Assembly (NCBI GenBank): GCA_052387675.1
Contig: JBQTIY010000013.1
Span: 1-64,000 of the forward strand
Length of the DNA: 64,000 bases
DNA from: JBQTIY01 sp052387675
Lineage (GTDB): Bacteria > Planctomycetota > B15-G4
Direction: 5' to 3'
Numbering within the stretch: position 1 is the first letter of the stretch; every line of letters starts with the position of its first letter. The position numbers and the translations under genes are program-made. The notes under the pieces were generated by a model. That model had not been told where the DNA came from and did not search any database. It was given only the letters and a program-made list of their open reading frames with translations. Positions 16,897-26,191 of the stretch are shown here, in pieces.

Positions 16897-18423
16897 TCAT
16901 TTGGGCGCAATGCTCAGCAGAGTCACGCGCGGCTCGTGGCGCAGATCCTCAGCGCGGCGCGGCGCAAAGGGCGCATCGTTGCGGCGCGGAGGCGCCCCCT
17001 CCGCCGGAATCAGGCCCCGGCTGCCTTCCCAGTGAGCGTCATCCCAATCGAGGATCTGCACACTCGGGTCGAGCTGCCGCTGACGCGCGACCCACTCGGC
17101 GAAGAGCTTGGAGTCCAGGAGCGTGCGCCTCACCCGCGCGGGCGCAACATCCCAGTAGAGCAGCAGAAACTCCTGCAGGTGCAGCACATTGCCGATCCAC
17201 GGTTCGGCGAGCACGACCGGGTGCGGCCCCGCGCTGGCGAGCACGGGCCCCAGCTCCTCGGCGAGTTGCGTTTGCAGGCGGCCGATGGGTCGGTAGTCGG
17301 CGGCATTGAGCGCGCGGATCGCACTGCCATGCCAGACGCAGCCGGCCACGAGCGCAGCCGCCGCCAGGCCGCGCGTCGCGCGACGCTCCGCGCAGCTCGC
17401 CGCAACGCCCACGAGCAGCGCGGCCCCCACCGTCGGAAAGTAGTAGAGCCGCGAACTGTTTGGCTGGAGCTGGCGCGTCATCGTGGCCGGCAGCATGGCC
17501 GTGAGCAGCAGCGCCGCGGCGCAGAGCGCGGCCGGCAGCAGAGCGCGGCGGCGCCAGGCGACGAGGCTCAGCACGGCCGCGAGCAGCAGTGCGCCGTGCC
17601 ACCAGCGCGCCTCGTCATGCACGTGCCGCAGCGGCGAGAAGAGCCAAGCCGTCGCGCCGAACACGCCTTCGACGCTGAGAAAGCTGAAGGTGGCGCGCAG
17701 TTCGACGGGTGCGCCGGCCCCCGCCGCAGCCGGATCGGCGAAGGCCTCGCCGAGGCGGGCATTGCTGGCCACGAAGACGGCCGCGGCCAGCGCCACGAAC
17801 GCGAAGCGCAGCAGCGCGGCCCGGCGAAAGACGCTGGCCAGCCCAAAGACCGCCGCTTCGGCCAGCGGCAGCCAGGCCAGCACCACGGCGCTGGGCTCTT
17901 TGGCCCAGAGCGCCAGGAGCACGACCAAGGCGGTGAGCAGTGCGCGCCCGGTCCGGAAGGGCCCCGGCTCTGCTGCGCGCAAATGCAGCAGCACGGCCAG
18001 CGTGCAGAGCGCGGCGGCCAGCGTGGAGTTGTGCGCGGCAATCCAGAGCGGCGCCTCGCTGTGCGCGAAGAAACACACGAAGGCGGCTGCCGCGGCCAGC
18101 GGCGGCCAGCGCGAACCGAGCAGTCGGCGCGCCAGCAGCCAGACGAGGAAGCCGGTCAGTCCGTGGAGCGCGATGCCCACCGCGTGATAGCCCGCGGCCT
18201 GCAGGCCGAAGAGCGCCCGCTGCGCGGTGACGTACACGCTCCAGGTCGGCCGAAAGTAATTCAGCGGGCGGTCGGTGAAGGCGGCCAGCGGTTCGGCCAG
18301 CACGCGCTCGGCGTGATTCAGGAAGAGCGCGTCATCGTTGTAGAAGCCGTTGCCGAGTGAGGGCGCGTAGACCAGGAAGGCCAGCGCCACACAGAGCAGC
18401 GCCACCAGGAGCGGGCGCTCCAT
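16897..18423 (-). CDS. GT-C-like membrane protein (dolichyl-phosphate-mannose mannosyltransferase type)
   Basis: 508 aa with about ten membrane segments. The first outer loop carries LGNGFYNDDALFLNHAERV, matching the G-FxxDD motif of GT-C proteins that use lipid-linked sugars. The last 100 residues are soluble. The ATG at 18423-18421 shares one base with the TGA of the preceding GT2 gene (TGATG), so both are made from one mRNA. The GT2 could make the polyprenyl-phosphate sugar and this protein could transfer it outside; this is known logic for such pairs, inferred here. Confidence 0.75.
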   Translation of the reverse strand: MERPLLVALLCVALAFLVYAPSLGNGFYNDDALFLNHAERVLAEPLAAFTDRPLNYFRPTWSVYVTAQRALFGLQAAGYHAVGIALHGLTGFLVWLLARRLLGSRWPPLAAAAAFVCFFAHSEAPLWIAAHNSTLAAALCTLAVLLHLRAAEPGPFRTGRALLTALVVLLALWAKEPSAVVLAWLPLAEAAVFGLASVFRRAALLRFAFVALAAAVFVASNARLGEAFADPAAAGAGAPVELRATFSFLSVEGVFGATAWLFSPLRHVHDEARWWHGALLLAAVLSLVAWRRRALLPAALCAAALLLTAMLPATMTRQLQPNSSRLYYFPTVGAALLVGVAASCAERRATRGLAAAALVAGCVWHGSAIRALNAADYRPIGRLQTQLAEELGPVLASAGPHPVVLAEPWIGNVLHLQEFLLLYWDVAPARVRRTLLDSKLFAEWVARQRQLDPSVQILDWDDAHWEGSRGLIPAEGAPPRRNDAPFAPRRAEDLRHEPRVTLLSIAPK

Positions 18424-19178
18424 CAGCCAGTGAAACGCTTGCGGCAGATCGTCCGGAACATCTTGAGCGCCGTGCGCGCCACAGCGCTGAAGCTGCGGCT
18501 GTGCTTGCTCTCGCCGCCGAGCCGTCGTCCGTAGTGCACCGGAATCTCGATCACGCGCATGCCCTGCCGATAGGCCTCGCAGATCATCTCGGGCGAGAAG
18601 GCCGGCCCGCTCTCGCGTGTACCCGGCGAGAGCTTGCGCCACGCCTCGGCCCACAGCGCGCGGTAGCTGCAACCCACATCGGTGAGGCGCGGCTCATGCG
18701 GCACGAGCCAGAACAACTCGAGCAGCTTGGCCATGGCGACGTTGCCCCAGCGCAGCGACCAGTCCATGTTGGCGCCCTGCTCGACCATCTGCCGCGTGGT
18801 CCGCGTGCCAAGCACGAGCTGGCCGTCGGGCAGGTAGGCCAGGAGCTTGCCGAGGTCGCTGGCGCGGAAGCTGCCGTCGGCCTCGGTGATGACCAAGATG
18901 TCCGCACCCGTGGCGGCGGCGTGATCCAGGCCGGCGCGCAGGGCCTCGCCGTAGCCCTGGCGCGTGGCCAGCAGCACTTCGGCCCCCGCCTCGCGCGCCC
19001 GCGCGGCGCTGGCGTCCTTGCAGTTGTTGTCCACCACCAGCACGCGATCCACGCTCGCCACGCCGCGGAAGTCGCGCACCACGCCGCCGATCGTGCCCTC
19101 TTCGTTGTAGCAGGGCACGATGACCGTGACGGAATGACCCTGATGCAACCGAAGACTCCCGCGAGATCGCGCGGCCAT
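18423..19178 (-). CDS. Family 2 glycosyltransferase (polyprenyl-phosphate sugar synthase-like)
   Basis: 251 aa. VIVPCYNEEGTIGGVVRDF opens the GT-A fold, VLVVDNNCKDASA follows, and ITEADGSFRASDL supplies the acidic donor-binding motif in place of DXD. KHSRSFSAVARTALKMF near the end fits dolichyl-phosphate-mannose synthase relatives. No membrane tail is present. Start uncertain: the ATG at 19178 is the nearest sensible codon, but TACGAT directly abuts it, so a downstream TTG (about 11 codons in) is possible. Operonic with the GT-C gene; divergent from the SDR gene. Confidence 0.82.
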   Translation of the reverse strand: MAARSRGSLRLHQGHSVTVIVPCYNEEGTIGGVVRDFRGVASVDRVLVVDNNCKDASAARAREAGAEVLLATRQGYGEALRAGLDHAAATGADILVITEADGSFRASDLGKLLAYLPDGQLVLGTRTTRQMVEQGANMDWSLRWGNVAMAKLLELFWLVPHEPRLTDVGCSYRALWAEAWRKLSPGTRESGPAFSPEMICEAYRQGMRVIEIPVHYGRRLGGESKHSRSFSAVARTALKMFRTICRKRFTG

Positions 19179-19230
19179 CGTAGTCGCGTGAAGTGCCAGG
19201 ACAAGCCCGCGAGATCCGCGGGGCTCGCGG

Positions 19231-19236
19231 CATAAT
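19231..19236 (+). promoter_or_regulatory. -10 box (CATAAT) of the DprE2/DprE1-like operon
   Basis: CATAAT ends 8 nt before the ATG at 19245. No Shine-Dalgarno between. Confidence 0.4.
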
Positions 19237-19244
19237 GCGCCCCC

Positions 19245-20069
19245 ATGTCCTCGGCACCGGCCAGCCACTCATCTCACCAGGCGCCAAGCGCCGGGGCGCC
19301 CGTTGTTGGGACACTGGCGGGCCGGGCCATCGTGGTCGGCGCCAGCTCGGGCATGGGCGCCGCCATCGTGAAGCAGCTCGTGGGCGAGGGCTGGGCCGTG
19401 GCTGCGCTCGCGCGCCGCGAGAGCGGACTGACCCAGCTCGCTGCCGACTGCGCAGCGGGGGCGCATGGTTCTGCGGGCCATGGCCGCGTCCTCACGCGCG
19501 CGCACGATGCGAGCCGCGCGCACGAAGTGCCCGCGCTCTTCGAGCAGCTCGTGCGCGAACTCGGCGGCCTCGACCTGCTCGTCTACGCGGCCGGCATCAT
19601 GCCGAAGGTCGAGCGCACCGCGTACGACACCGAGCAGGACCTCGCCGTGCTTGCCGCCAACCTCGGCGGCTGCATCGCCTGGGGCAATGCGGCGGCCGCG
19701 CTGTTTCGCAGCCAGCGCTCGGGCACGATCGTGGGCATCTCCTCCATCGCCGGCGACCGCGGGCGCAAGGGCTTCCCGGTCTACGCCACGAGCAAGGCCG
19801 GCATGGACTGCTACCTCGAGTCGCTGCGCAACCGCCTCGCCGAAGCCAACGTCCACGTCTGCACGATCAAGCCCGGCTACGTGGACACGGCCATGACGCG
19901 CGGCATGCAGGGCCTGTTCTGGCTGATCAGCGCCGAGCAGGCCGCGGCGACGATCCTGCAAGCCGCGCGCCGCCGCGTGAACGTGCGCTACGTGCCCTAC
20001 CGCTGGCGCTTCGTGGGCCTCGTGCTCAAGCTCATCCCCAGTTTCGTCTTCCGGCGGCTGGAGTTTTGA
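19245..20069 (+). CDS. Short-chain dehydrogenase, DprE2-like
   Basis: 274 aa. After a 25-residue serine/alanine leader come the NAD(P) motif (AIVVGASSGMGAAIV), the LVYAAG structural motif, a catalytic serine in ISSIAGDRG and the YATSK pair (YxxxK). The C-terminal RRLEF is typical of the clade. Its coupling to a DprE1-like FAD oxidase suggests it reduces the 2-keto intermediate in epimerising a polyprenyl-phosphoryl pentose, as DprE2 does. A generic SDR remains possible. The stop overlaps the next start by 4 nt. Confidence 0.78.
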   Translation: MSSAPASHSSHQAPSAGAPVVGTLAGRAIVVGASSGMGAAIVKQLVGEGWAVAALARRESGLTQLAADCAAGAHGSAGHGRVLTRAHDASRAHEVPALFEQLVRELGGLDLLVYAAGIMPKVERTAYDTEQDLAVLAANLGGCIAWGNAAAALFRSQRSGTIVGISSIAGDRGRKGFPVYATSKAGMDCYLESLRNRLAEANVHVCTIKPGYVDTAMTRGMQGLFWLISAEQAAATILQAARRRVNVRYVPYRWRFVGLVLKLIPSFVFRRLEF

Positions 20070-21583
20070 GCGGCACGCTCTCGGCGCACGACGCCGGTCC
20101 TGACAGCGCCGCTCCCCACTCACGCGCGGCCGCCTCCTGGGAGTACGTCGAGGGCTGGGGCATGGCCGTGGGCGCGGCCTCGCGCGTGCTGCGACCGCGC
20201 AGCGAAGCGGAGATTGCCGAGTGCTTCGCTCTCGCGCGGCGCGAGGGCCTGAGCTTGGCGCTGCGCGGCGGCGGCAATAGCTACGGCGACGCGAGCGTGA
20301 ACGAGGGCGGCCTCGTGCTCGACATCTCGCGCATGAACCGCGTGCTGGAGTGGGACGCCGACACCGGGCGCGCCGTGCTCGAGCCCGGCGTCACCGTCGA
20401 GCAGCTCTGGAAACGCAGCCTGCCCGACGGCTGGTGGCCGCGCGTCGTGTCGGGAACGATGTTTCCCACCATGGCCGGCGCGCTGGCCATGAATGTGCAC
20501 GGTAAAAACAACTTCAAGGCCGGCACCTTCGGCGAGGCCTGCGAGGAGTTTGATCTGCTGGCACCGAGCGGCGAACGCCTCACCGCGAGCCGCGCACACA
20601 ACGCCGATGTCTTCCACGCGGCCATCGGCGGCTTCGGCATGCTGGGCTGCTTCACGCGCGTTGTGCTGCGCACGCACCGCGTGCACTCCGGCCACATGGA
20701 GGTCCGCGCCCTGCGCGCCCGCGACCTGGCCGAGATGATGGCCCTGATGGAAGAACGCCGGCTCTCCGGCGAGGCCGACTACCTCGTGGGCTGGCTCGAC
20801 GCCTTCTCGGGCGGCCCGGCCGGCCGGCGCGGCGGCAGCAGCGACGGCGAGGGCGTCGGACGCGGACTGATCCATGTGGCGCGCTACCTGCGGCCCGGCG
20901 AGGACCCCGCCCCCCAGCGCACGCTCAATGTCGCGGCGCAGGAACTGCCCAAGAGCATTCTCGGCGTGCCGAAGGCCGAGGCCTGGCGCGCGCTCGCTCT
21001 GCTGAACAACGACGCCGGCATGCGCCTGCTCAACGCGCTGAAGTACCGCGCCGGCTGCGTCGAGGCCGCGCAAAATCCCTACTTCCAAACCCACGCCGGC
21101 TTCGCCTTCTTGCTCGACTACGTGCCCAACTGGAAGTACGCCTACGGTCGCGAGCCGATCCGCCGCGGCCTGATTCAGTTTCAGACTTTCGTGCCGAAGG
21201 AAACCGCCCACGCCACCTGGATCGAGATGCTCGCGCGCTGCCGCGAGCGGCGGCTGGTGCCCTATCTTGGCGTGCTCAAGCGCCACCGGCCCGACCCCTT
21301 TTGGCTAACGCACGCAGTGGACGGCTGGAGCCTGGCCGCCGACTTCAAGGTGACGCCCGAGAATCGCGCCGCGCTCTGGGCGCACTGCGACGACCTCACC
21401 GAACTGGTACTCGCCGCCGGCGGCCGCTTCTACTTCGCCAAGGATCTCGTCATCGGCCCCGAGGACGCGCGCCGCTTCCTCCCGCCCGAGAACTTGCGCC
21501 GCTTCCTCGCGCTCAAGCGCCGCCTCGATCCGGAGAACTTGCTCCAGACGAACCTCTCGCGCCGCGTGCTACCGCTCGGCTAG
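20066..21583 (+). CDS. FAD-linked oxidoreductase, DprE1-like
   Basis: 505 aa. The VAO-type FAD domain shows ALRGGGNSYGDASVN, VLEPGVTVEQLW, NVHGKNNFKAGTFGE (HGKN as in DprE1) and AAIGGFGMLGCFTRV. The C-terminal GWSLAADF and GGRFYFAKD match the DprE1 segment containing its active-site lysine. I chose TTG at 20066, in frame and overlapping the SDR stop (TTGA): the family needs the EGWGMAVGAASRVLRP segment, which lies upstream of or at the first ATG (20162). DprE1 oxidises decaprenyl-phosphoryl-ribose at C2; use of that lipid here is inference. Confidence 0.8.
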   Translation: MSGTLSAHDAGPDSAAPHSRAAASWEYVEGWGMAVGAASRVLRPRSEAEIAECFALARREGLSLALRGGGNSYGDASVNEGGLVLDISRMNRVLEWDADTGRAVLEPGVTVEQLWKRSLPDGWWPRVVSGTMFPTMAGALAMNVHGKNNFKAGTFGEACEEFDLLAPSGERLTASRAHNADVFHAAIGGFGMLGCFTRVVLRTHRVHSGHMEVRALRARDLAEMMALMEERRLSGEADYLVGWLDAFSGGPAGRRGGSSDGEGVGRGLIHVARYLRPGEDPAPQRTLNVAAQELPKSILGVPKAEAWRALALLNNDAGMRLLNALKYRAGCVEAAQNPYFQTHAGFAFLLDYVPNWKYAYGREPIRRGLIQFQTFVPKETAHATWIEMLARCRERRLVPYLGVLKRHRPDPFWLTHAVDGWSLAADFKVTPENRAALWAHCDDLTELVLAAGGRFYFAKDLVIGPEDARRFLPPENLRRFLALKRRLDPENLLQTNLSRRVLPLG

Positions 21584-22866
21584 GGCGACTCCACCACCAA
21601 GACGGGCACGCCCTGCGCCAGCCGCGCCGCGCCGGAGACGACCACCGGCACGTCGCCGGCGAAGCCCGAGACAATCTCGATGGCCCCGTCGAGTTCCAGG
21701 CCGGTGCTGACGCGGTGCTCCACGGCGCGGCCGTCCTGCACGCTGAAGACGCGCGTGACGCCGGCAAAGCTCGCGATGGCCTCGCGCGGCACAAAGAGCA
21801 CCTGCGTGTCGGTGTGCGTGGCGAGCGCGCCGCGCGCGAAGGCGCCCGGCCGCAGCCGGCCATCCGCATTGGAAAGCTCGGCTTCGACAAGCAGCGTGCC
21901 GCTCTCGCGGCGCACATCAGGCGCGATGCGCGTCACGCGGCCCTCGAAGCTCTCGCCCGGCCGAGACTCCACCTGCACATTCACGGTCTGGCCGGTGACG
22001 AGCCGCCCGGCCTCGCGCTCCGGCACTCCGAAGCGGAAGCGCAGCACCGCGTCGTCCACGAGTTGGAAGAGCACCTGCCCGGCCTCGACCTCCTCGCCGG
22101 CGGAGACGAGTCGCTCGGCGACGGCCCAGGGCGCAAGACCCGGCGGCGCGGCCAGCACCGTGTCTGCGAGGCGCTGGCGCGCCAAGGCCAGCTCCGCGGC
22201 GAGTCCGCGCGCCTGCGCCCCGAGGGCCTGCGCCTGCTGGCGCGCCAACCCGTGTTCGCTCACCGCCAGAGCGTAGGCCGTCGCGACATTCTCGAAGTCC
22301 TGGTCGGAGAGCAGGCCGGTGCCCTGTGCGCGCAGCCCTTCGGCGCGGCGCAGACGCGCGGCTTCATGCTCTTGGGCGAGTCCGGCGCGCTGCACTTCTG
22401 GCACGCGCGTGACATCAAAGTTGGCCGGCGGCGGCCCGCTCTGGCCCAGCCGCGCCAAGAGCGCATCCAGCGCGGCCTGCCGCTCGAGCGCTGCCAGTTC
22501 CCAGTCAGTCGCGTCGAGGCGCAGCAAGACGGCGCCCGGAGGCACGCGATCGCCCAGATCGGCGAGCACTCCTGAGACGCGCCCCGCCACGCGCGCCGCC
22601 AGGCGCACATCTTCGCGCGCCAAGAGTGCCCCAGTGACTTCGAGCCGGCGCTGCACGTCGCGGCGCAGCGGCTCGGCGAGCTGCACGCTTGTCGGCGTGG
22701 CCGTGGCAGAACCCGCGGCCCGCTCAGGCTCGCCGCAGCCGCCGCCGAACAAAGCCAGCAGCACGAGGCCTGACAGCATCAGACCGCGCCGGGGCGGCGG
22801 CGCCGTGCTCCGCAGCGCGGCGCGGGCTGCAGGCGAAGCTGACAGCGTATGAGCGGAAAGCAGCAT
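21580..22866 (-). CDS. RND efflux periplasmic adaptor (HlyD/MdtA family), lipoprotein
   Basis: 428 aa. A hydrophobic segment ending in the lipobox ALFGGGC (about residues 30-44) is followed by a barrel-sandwich half (VRLAARVAGRVSGVLADLGD), a coiled-coil hairpin rich in Ala/Gln/Arg (about residues 115-225), the returning lipoyl half (ERLVSAGEEVEAGQVL) and a beta-barrel domain (FRFGVPEREAGRL). This is the adaptor layout of tripartite pumps; the divergent gene encodes the pump. The ATG at 22866 has TACCCT 10 nt upstream; an ATG at 22779, directly before the hydrophobic segment, is the alternative. It overlaps the convergent oxidase gene by 4 nt. Confidence 0.85.
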   Translation of the reverse strand: MLLSAHTLSASPAARAALRSTAPPPRRGLMLSGLVLLALFGGGCGEPERAAGSATATPTSVQLAEPLRRDVQRRLEVTGALLAREDVRLAARVAGRVSGVLADLGDRVPPGAVLLRLDATDWELAALERQAALDALLARLGQSGPPPANFDVTRVPEVQRAGLAQEHEAARLRRAEGLRAQGTGLLSDQDFENVATAYALAVSEHGLARQQAQALGAQARGLAAELALARQRLADTVLAAPPGLAPWAVAERLVSAGEEVEAGQVLFQLVDDAVLRFRFGVPEREAGRLVTGQTVNVQVESRPGESFEGRVTRIAPDVRRESGTLLVEAELSNADGRLRPGAFARGALATHTDTQVLFVPREAIASFAGVTRVFSVQDGRAVEHRVSTGLELDGAIEIVSGFAGDVPVVVSGAARLAQGVPVLVVESP

Positions 22867-22876
22867 GTTCTGCCGG

Positions 22877-22882
22877 AGGGTA
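22877..22882 (-). promoter_or_regulatory. -10 box (TACCCT) of the RND adaptor gene
   Basis: Minus-strand TACCCT ends 10 nt before the ATG at 22866. Confidence 0.3.
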
Positions 22883-22931
22883 GCTAGGCCCGGCTCGGCG
22901 GACAAGGCGCGACGGCGCAGGCTCGCCTCGC

Positions 22932-22937
22932 TATCCT
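22932..22937 (+). promoter_or_regulatory. -10 box (TATCCT) of the RND pump gene
   Basis: TATCCT lies 23 nt before the GTG at 22961, and a GGAGG ribosome site (22952-22956) sits in between. This transcript therefore has a short leader, unlike its neighbours. Confidence 0.35.
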
Positions 22938-22960
22938 CGGGACTTCCCCGCGGAGGCCCC

Positions 22961-25900
22961 GTGCAGAAGCTCGCCGAGACGTGCATTCGCCGGCCGGTCT
23001 TCGCGACCATGCTCATCCTGGCGCTCGTCGTGGCGGGCGGCGTGAGCTATGCGCGGCTCGACACCGACCGCCTCCCGTCGGTGGACCTGCCCATCGTTTC
23101 GGTGCGCACGCTTCTGCCCGGTGCGGCGCCAGAGCAGGTCGAGAGCGAAGTCAGCCGGCGCATCGAGGAGGTGGTCAACACCGTCGAGGGGCTCGAGGAA
23201 CTGCGCTCGATCAGCGGCGCCGGCTCGTCGATCGTGCTGGCCACCTTCGCGCTGGATCGCGACATCGACACCGCCGCGCAGGACGTGCGCGACCGCGTGG
23301 CCACCGTGCTGCGCGACCTGCCGGAAGGCACCGAGCCGCCCATTGTGAGCAAGGCCGACGGCGACAACAGTCCGGTGCTCACCGTCGTCGTCGCCGGCCA
23401 GCGCACGCTGCGCGAACTCACTGAGATCGCCGACAAGCTCGTCAAGGTGCGCCTGGAGCGCAGCGCCGGCGTGGGCGAGGTGCGTCTCGTGGGCGGCCTG
23501 CAGCGCAGCATCAATCTGCGCGTCGAGGCCGACCGTCTGGCGGCGCTGGGCCTGCCGGTGACGGCCGTGCGCGACGCGGTCCTGGCGCAAAACACCGATG
23601 TGCCCGGCGGCCGCCTCACCGGAACCGAGCGCGAGCAAGTCTTGCGCACCATGGGCCGGCTCCAGCAGCCGGCCGACTTCGATGAGCTGGTGCTGGCGGT
23701 GCGCGACGGCGCCCCCGTGAAGCTGCGCGATGTGGGCCATGCTGAAGACGGCACGCGCGAGCCGCGCGGCGCGGCGCGCCTGGACGGCGAGCCGGCCGTG
23801 GCCCTGGAAGTGCGCCGCCAGACCGGGGCCAACACCATGGAGGTCATCGCCGGCCTGCACGCCGGCCTGGCCGAACTCGAGCCGCAACTGCCCGCCGGCG
23901 TGCGCCTGGAACGCCTGCGCGACCAGTCGCTCTACATCAACGCGGCCCTGCACGAGATCAATGTGCACCTCGTGCTGGGCTCACTCTTGGCCAGTCTCGT
24001 CGTGCTGGCCTTCATGCGCAGTTGGCGCAGCACGCTCATCGCGGCCATCGCCATCCCCACCTCGGTCATCGCCACCTTTGCGGCCATGGACGCGCTGGGC
24101 TTCACGCTCAACTCGGTGACCATGCTGGCGCTGGTGCTCATGGTCGGCATCGTCATCGACGACGCCATCGTGGTCCTGGAGAACATCTTCCGCTTCGTGG
24201 AAGAGAAGGGCCTGCCGCCGCGCGAGGCGGCGCGCCTGGGCACGGCCGAAATCGGGCTGGCCGTGCTGGCCACCACGCTCTCGCTGGTGGTCATCTTCGT
24301 GCCGGTCTCCTTCATGTCCTCGATCTCGGGCCGCTTCCTCTATCAGTTCGGACTCACGTCGGCGGTGGCGGTCATGGTGAGCCTGCTGGTGAGTTTCACG
24401 CTCACGCCCGCGCTCGCCGCGCGGCTGCTGCGCCCGGCGCGCGGACCGCAGCACGGCGGTGCACTGGCGGGCGCCAACGCGGGCGCAGGCGCGTCGGCGA
24501 CACTGGCCGCGCGCGCGGCCTCGCGCGGCGGTTTCTACGCACTCATCGAGCGCCAGTACCTCGGGCTGCTGCGCTGGTCGCTGCGCCGGCGCTTCGTGGT
24601 GGCCTTCCTCGGCTTGCTCGTCGTGCTCTCGGCCGTGCCGCTCTATGGCCTGCTGCGGCAGGACTATCTGCCGGCCGACGTGGACGAGGGCGAGTTCCAG
24701 ATCCAGGTCACTGCCGCCGAGGGCGCCAGTTTTCAGGCCACCGATGAGGCGCTGCGCGCGGTGGAGGACGTCGTGTTAGCGCACGGCCAGGTGCGCACGC
24801 TGCTGGCCACCTCCGGCGGCAGCTTTCTGGGCCAGGTCAACTCGGCCAACCTCACCGTGGGCCTGCGCGAGCACGCCGAGCGTTACCCCACGCTGCCGCG
24901 CCGCGCCCGGCTGCTGATCACGGGCGAGTTCGAGGCGGCCTTCGCGCCGGCCATCACGCAGCGGCAGGTCATGGCCGAACTGCGCCGCGCGCTCGCCGCG
25001 CTGCCGCTGCTGCGCATCTCCGTGCGCTCCTTCCCGGCCTTCAACATCGGCGGCGGCAACTACGACGTGGACTTCGCGCTGCGCGGGCCCGACCTGCTCG
25101 TGCTGGCCGAGGCCTCGGCCCGGCTGCGCGATCGTGCGCAAGAGCTGGGCGGCCTGCTCGACGTGGACGTCACTCTGCGGCTCGACACACCGGAGCTGCG
25201 CGTGGACATCGACCGTCAGCGCGCCGCCGATCTGGGCGTGAGTCCGCGCGATGTGGGCAGCACGCTGCGGCTGCTGGTGGGCGGCGACGAGGAAGTCAGC
25301 CGCTTCCGCGACCCGGCCACCAACGAGGAGTACGACGTCTCCATCCGCCTGCGCGAAGCCGACCGCAACGATCCGGCCGCCCTCGAGCGGCTGCTCGTGG
25401 CCGGCACGGACGGGCAACTCATCGAGCTGCGCGCGCTGGCCAGCACCAGCGAAGTGCTCACGGCGCAGCGCATCGACCGTCTGGACCGACAGCGCTCGGC
25501 CAATCTGCGCGCCGGCATCGGACCTGGCTACGCGCTGGCCGACCGCCTCGAGGCCCTGCGCACGGCCTTCAATGAGCTGGGCCTGCCGCCCGAGTACGAC
25601 GCGCGCGTGCTGGGCCGCGGCCGCGAACTCGAACGCAGCTTCACCGAGTTCGGCTGGGCCTTCCTGCTCTCGATCGTTTTCATGTACATGATCTTGGCCG
25701 CGCAGTACGAGAGCCTGGTGCACCCCATCACGATCCTGCTCTCGCTGCCGCTGGCCGTGCCCTTCGCGCTGCTCTCACTCTTGGCTTTCGGCGGCACGCT
25801 CAACCTCTACTCGGCGCTGGGCATCCTGGTGCTCTTCGGCGTGGTCAAGAAGAACTCGATCCTGCAGGTGGACCATATGAACCGGCTGCGCGCCGAGGGT

Positions 25901-26191
25901 CTGCCGCGCGAGCAGGCCGTGCTGATTGGCAACCGCGACCGGCTGCGGCCGATCCTCATGACTACGCTCGCGCTGGTGGGCGGCATGCTGCCGCTGGCGC
26001 TGGGCAGCGGCCCGGGCGCCGAAGAGCGCCGCGCGGTGGCGCTCGTCGTCATTGGCGGGCAGACGCTCAGCCTCTTGCTCACGCTGCTCGTCACGCCTGT
26101 GGTCTACACGCTGCTCGACGATCTCTTCGCGCGGCGACGCGCGCCCGCCCCGGAGCCCACAGCCTCCGTGCTATCCTCGCCCGCGCCGTGA
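22961..26191 (+). CDS. RND multidrug/solute efflux pump, HAE family
   Basis: 1076 aa, 12 predicted membrane segments with two large periplasmic loops: the AcrB/MexB layout. The proton-relay aspartates are in GIVIDDAIVVLEN (segment 4) and the matching lysine in VVKKNSILQVDH (segment 10). PSVDLPIVSV and VRTLLPGAAPEQVE near the start are typical. The GTG at 22961 has a GGAGG site 4 nt upstream, which decides the start over the longer open frame. It works with the divergent adaptor; no outer-membrane channel gene lies beside them. The stop overlaps the nadA start (GTGA). Confidence 0.92.
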   Translation: MQKLAETCIRRPVFATMLILALVVAGGVSYARLDTDRLPSVDLPIVSVRTLLPGAAPEQVESEVSRRIEEVVNTVEGLEELRSISGAGSSIVLATFALDRDIDTAAQDVRDRVATVLRDLPEGTEPPIVSKADGDNSPVLTVVVAGQRTLRELTEIADKLVKVRLERSAGVGEVRLVGGLQRSINLRVEADRLAALGLPVTAVRDAVLAQNTDVPGGRLTGTEREQVLRTMGRLQQPADFDELVLAVRDGAPVKLRDVGHAEDGTREPRGAARLDGEPAVALEVRRQTGANTMEVIAGLHAGLAELEPQLPAGVRLERLRDQSLYINAALHEINVHLVLGSLLASLVVLAFMRSWRSTLIAAIAIPTSVIATFAAMDALGFTLNSVTMLALVLMVGIVIDDAIVVLENIFRFVEEKGLPPREAARLGTAEIGLAVLATTLSLVVIFVPVSFMSSISGRFLYQFGLTSAVAVMVSLLVSFTLTPALAARLLRPARGPQHGGALAGANAGAGASATLAARAASRGGFYALIERQYLGLLRWSLRRRFVVAFLGLLVVLSAVPLYGLLRQDYLPADVDEGEFQIQVTAAEGASFQATDEALRAVEDVVLAHGQVRTLLATSGGSFLGQVNSANLTVGLREHAERYPTLPRRARLLITGEFEAAFAPAITQRQVMAELRRALAALPLLRISVRSFPAFNIGGGNYDVDFALRGPDLLVLAEASARLRDRAQELGGLLDVDVTLRLDTPELRVDIDRQRAADLGVSPRDVGSTLRLLVGGDEEVSRFRDPATNEEYDVSIRLREADRNDPAALERLLVAGTDGQLIELRALASTSEVLTAQRIDRLDRQRSANLRAGIGPGYALADRLEALRTAFNELGLPPEYDARVLGRGRELERSFTEFGWAFLLSIVFMYMILAAQYESLVHPITILLSLPLAVPFALLSLLAFGGTLNLYSALGILVLFGVVKKNSILQVDHMNRLRAEGLPREQAVLIGNRDRLRPILMTTLALVGGMLPLALGSGPGAEERRAVALVVIGGQTLSLLLTLLVTPVVYTLLDDLFARRRAPAPEPTASVLSSPAP
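26172..26177 (+). promoter_or_regulatory. Possible internal promoter (TATCCT) before nadA
   Basis: TATCCT lies within the end of the RND gene, 10 nt before the nadA GTG. nadA may thus also be transcribed separately as a leaderless mRNA. Confidence 0.35.
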
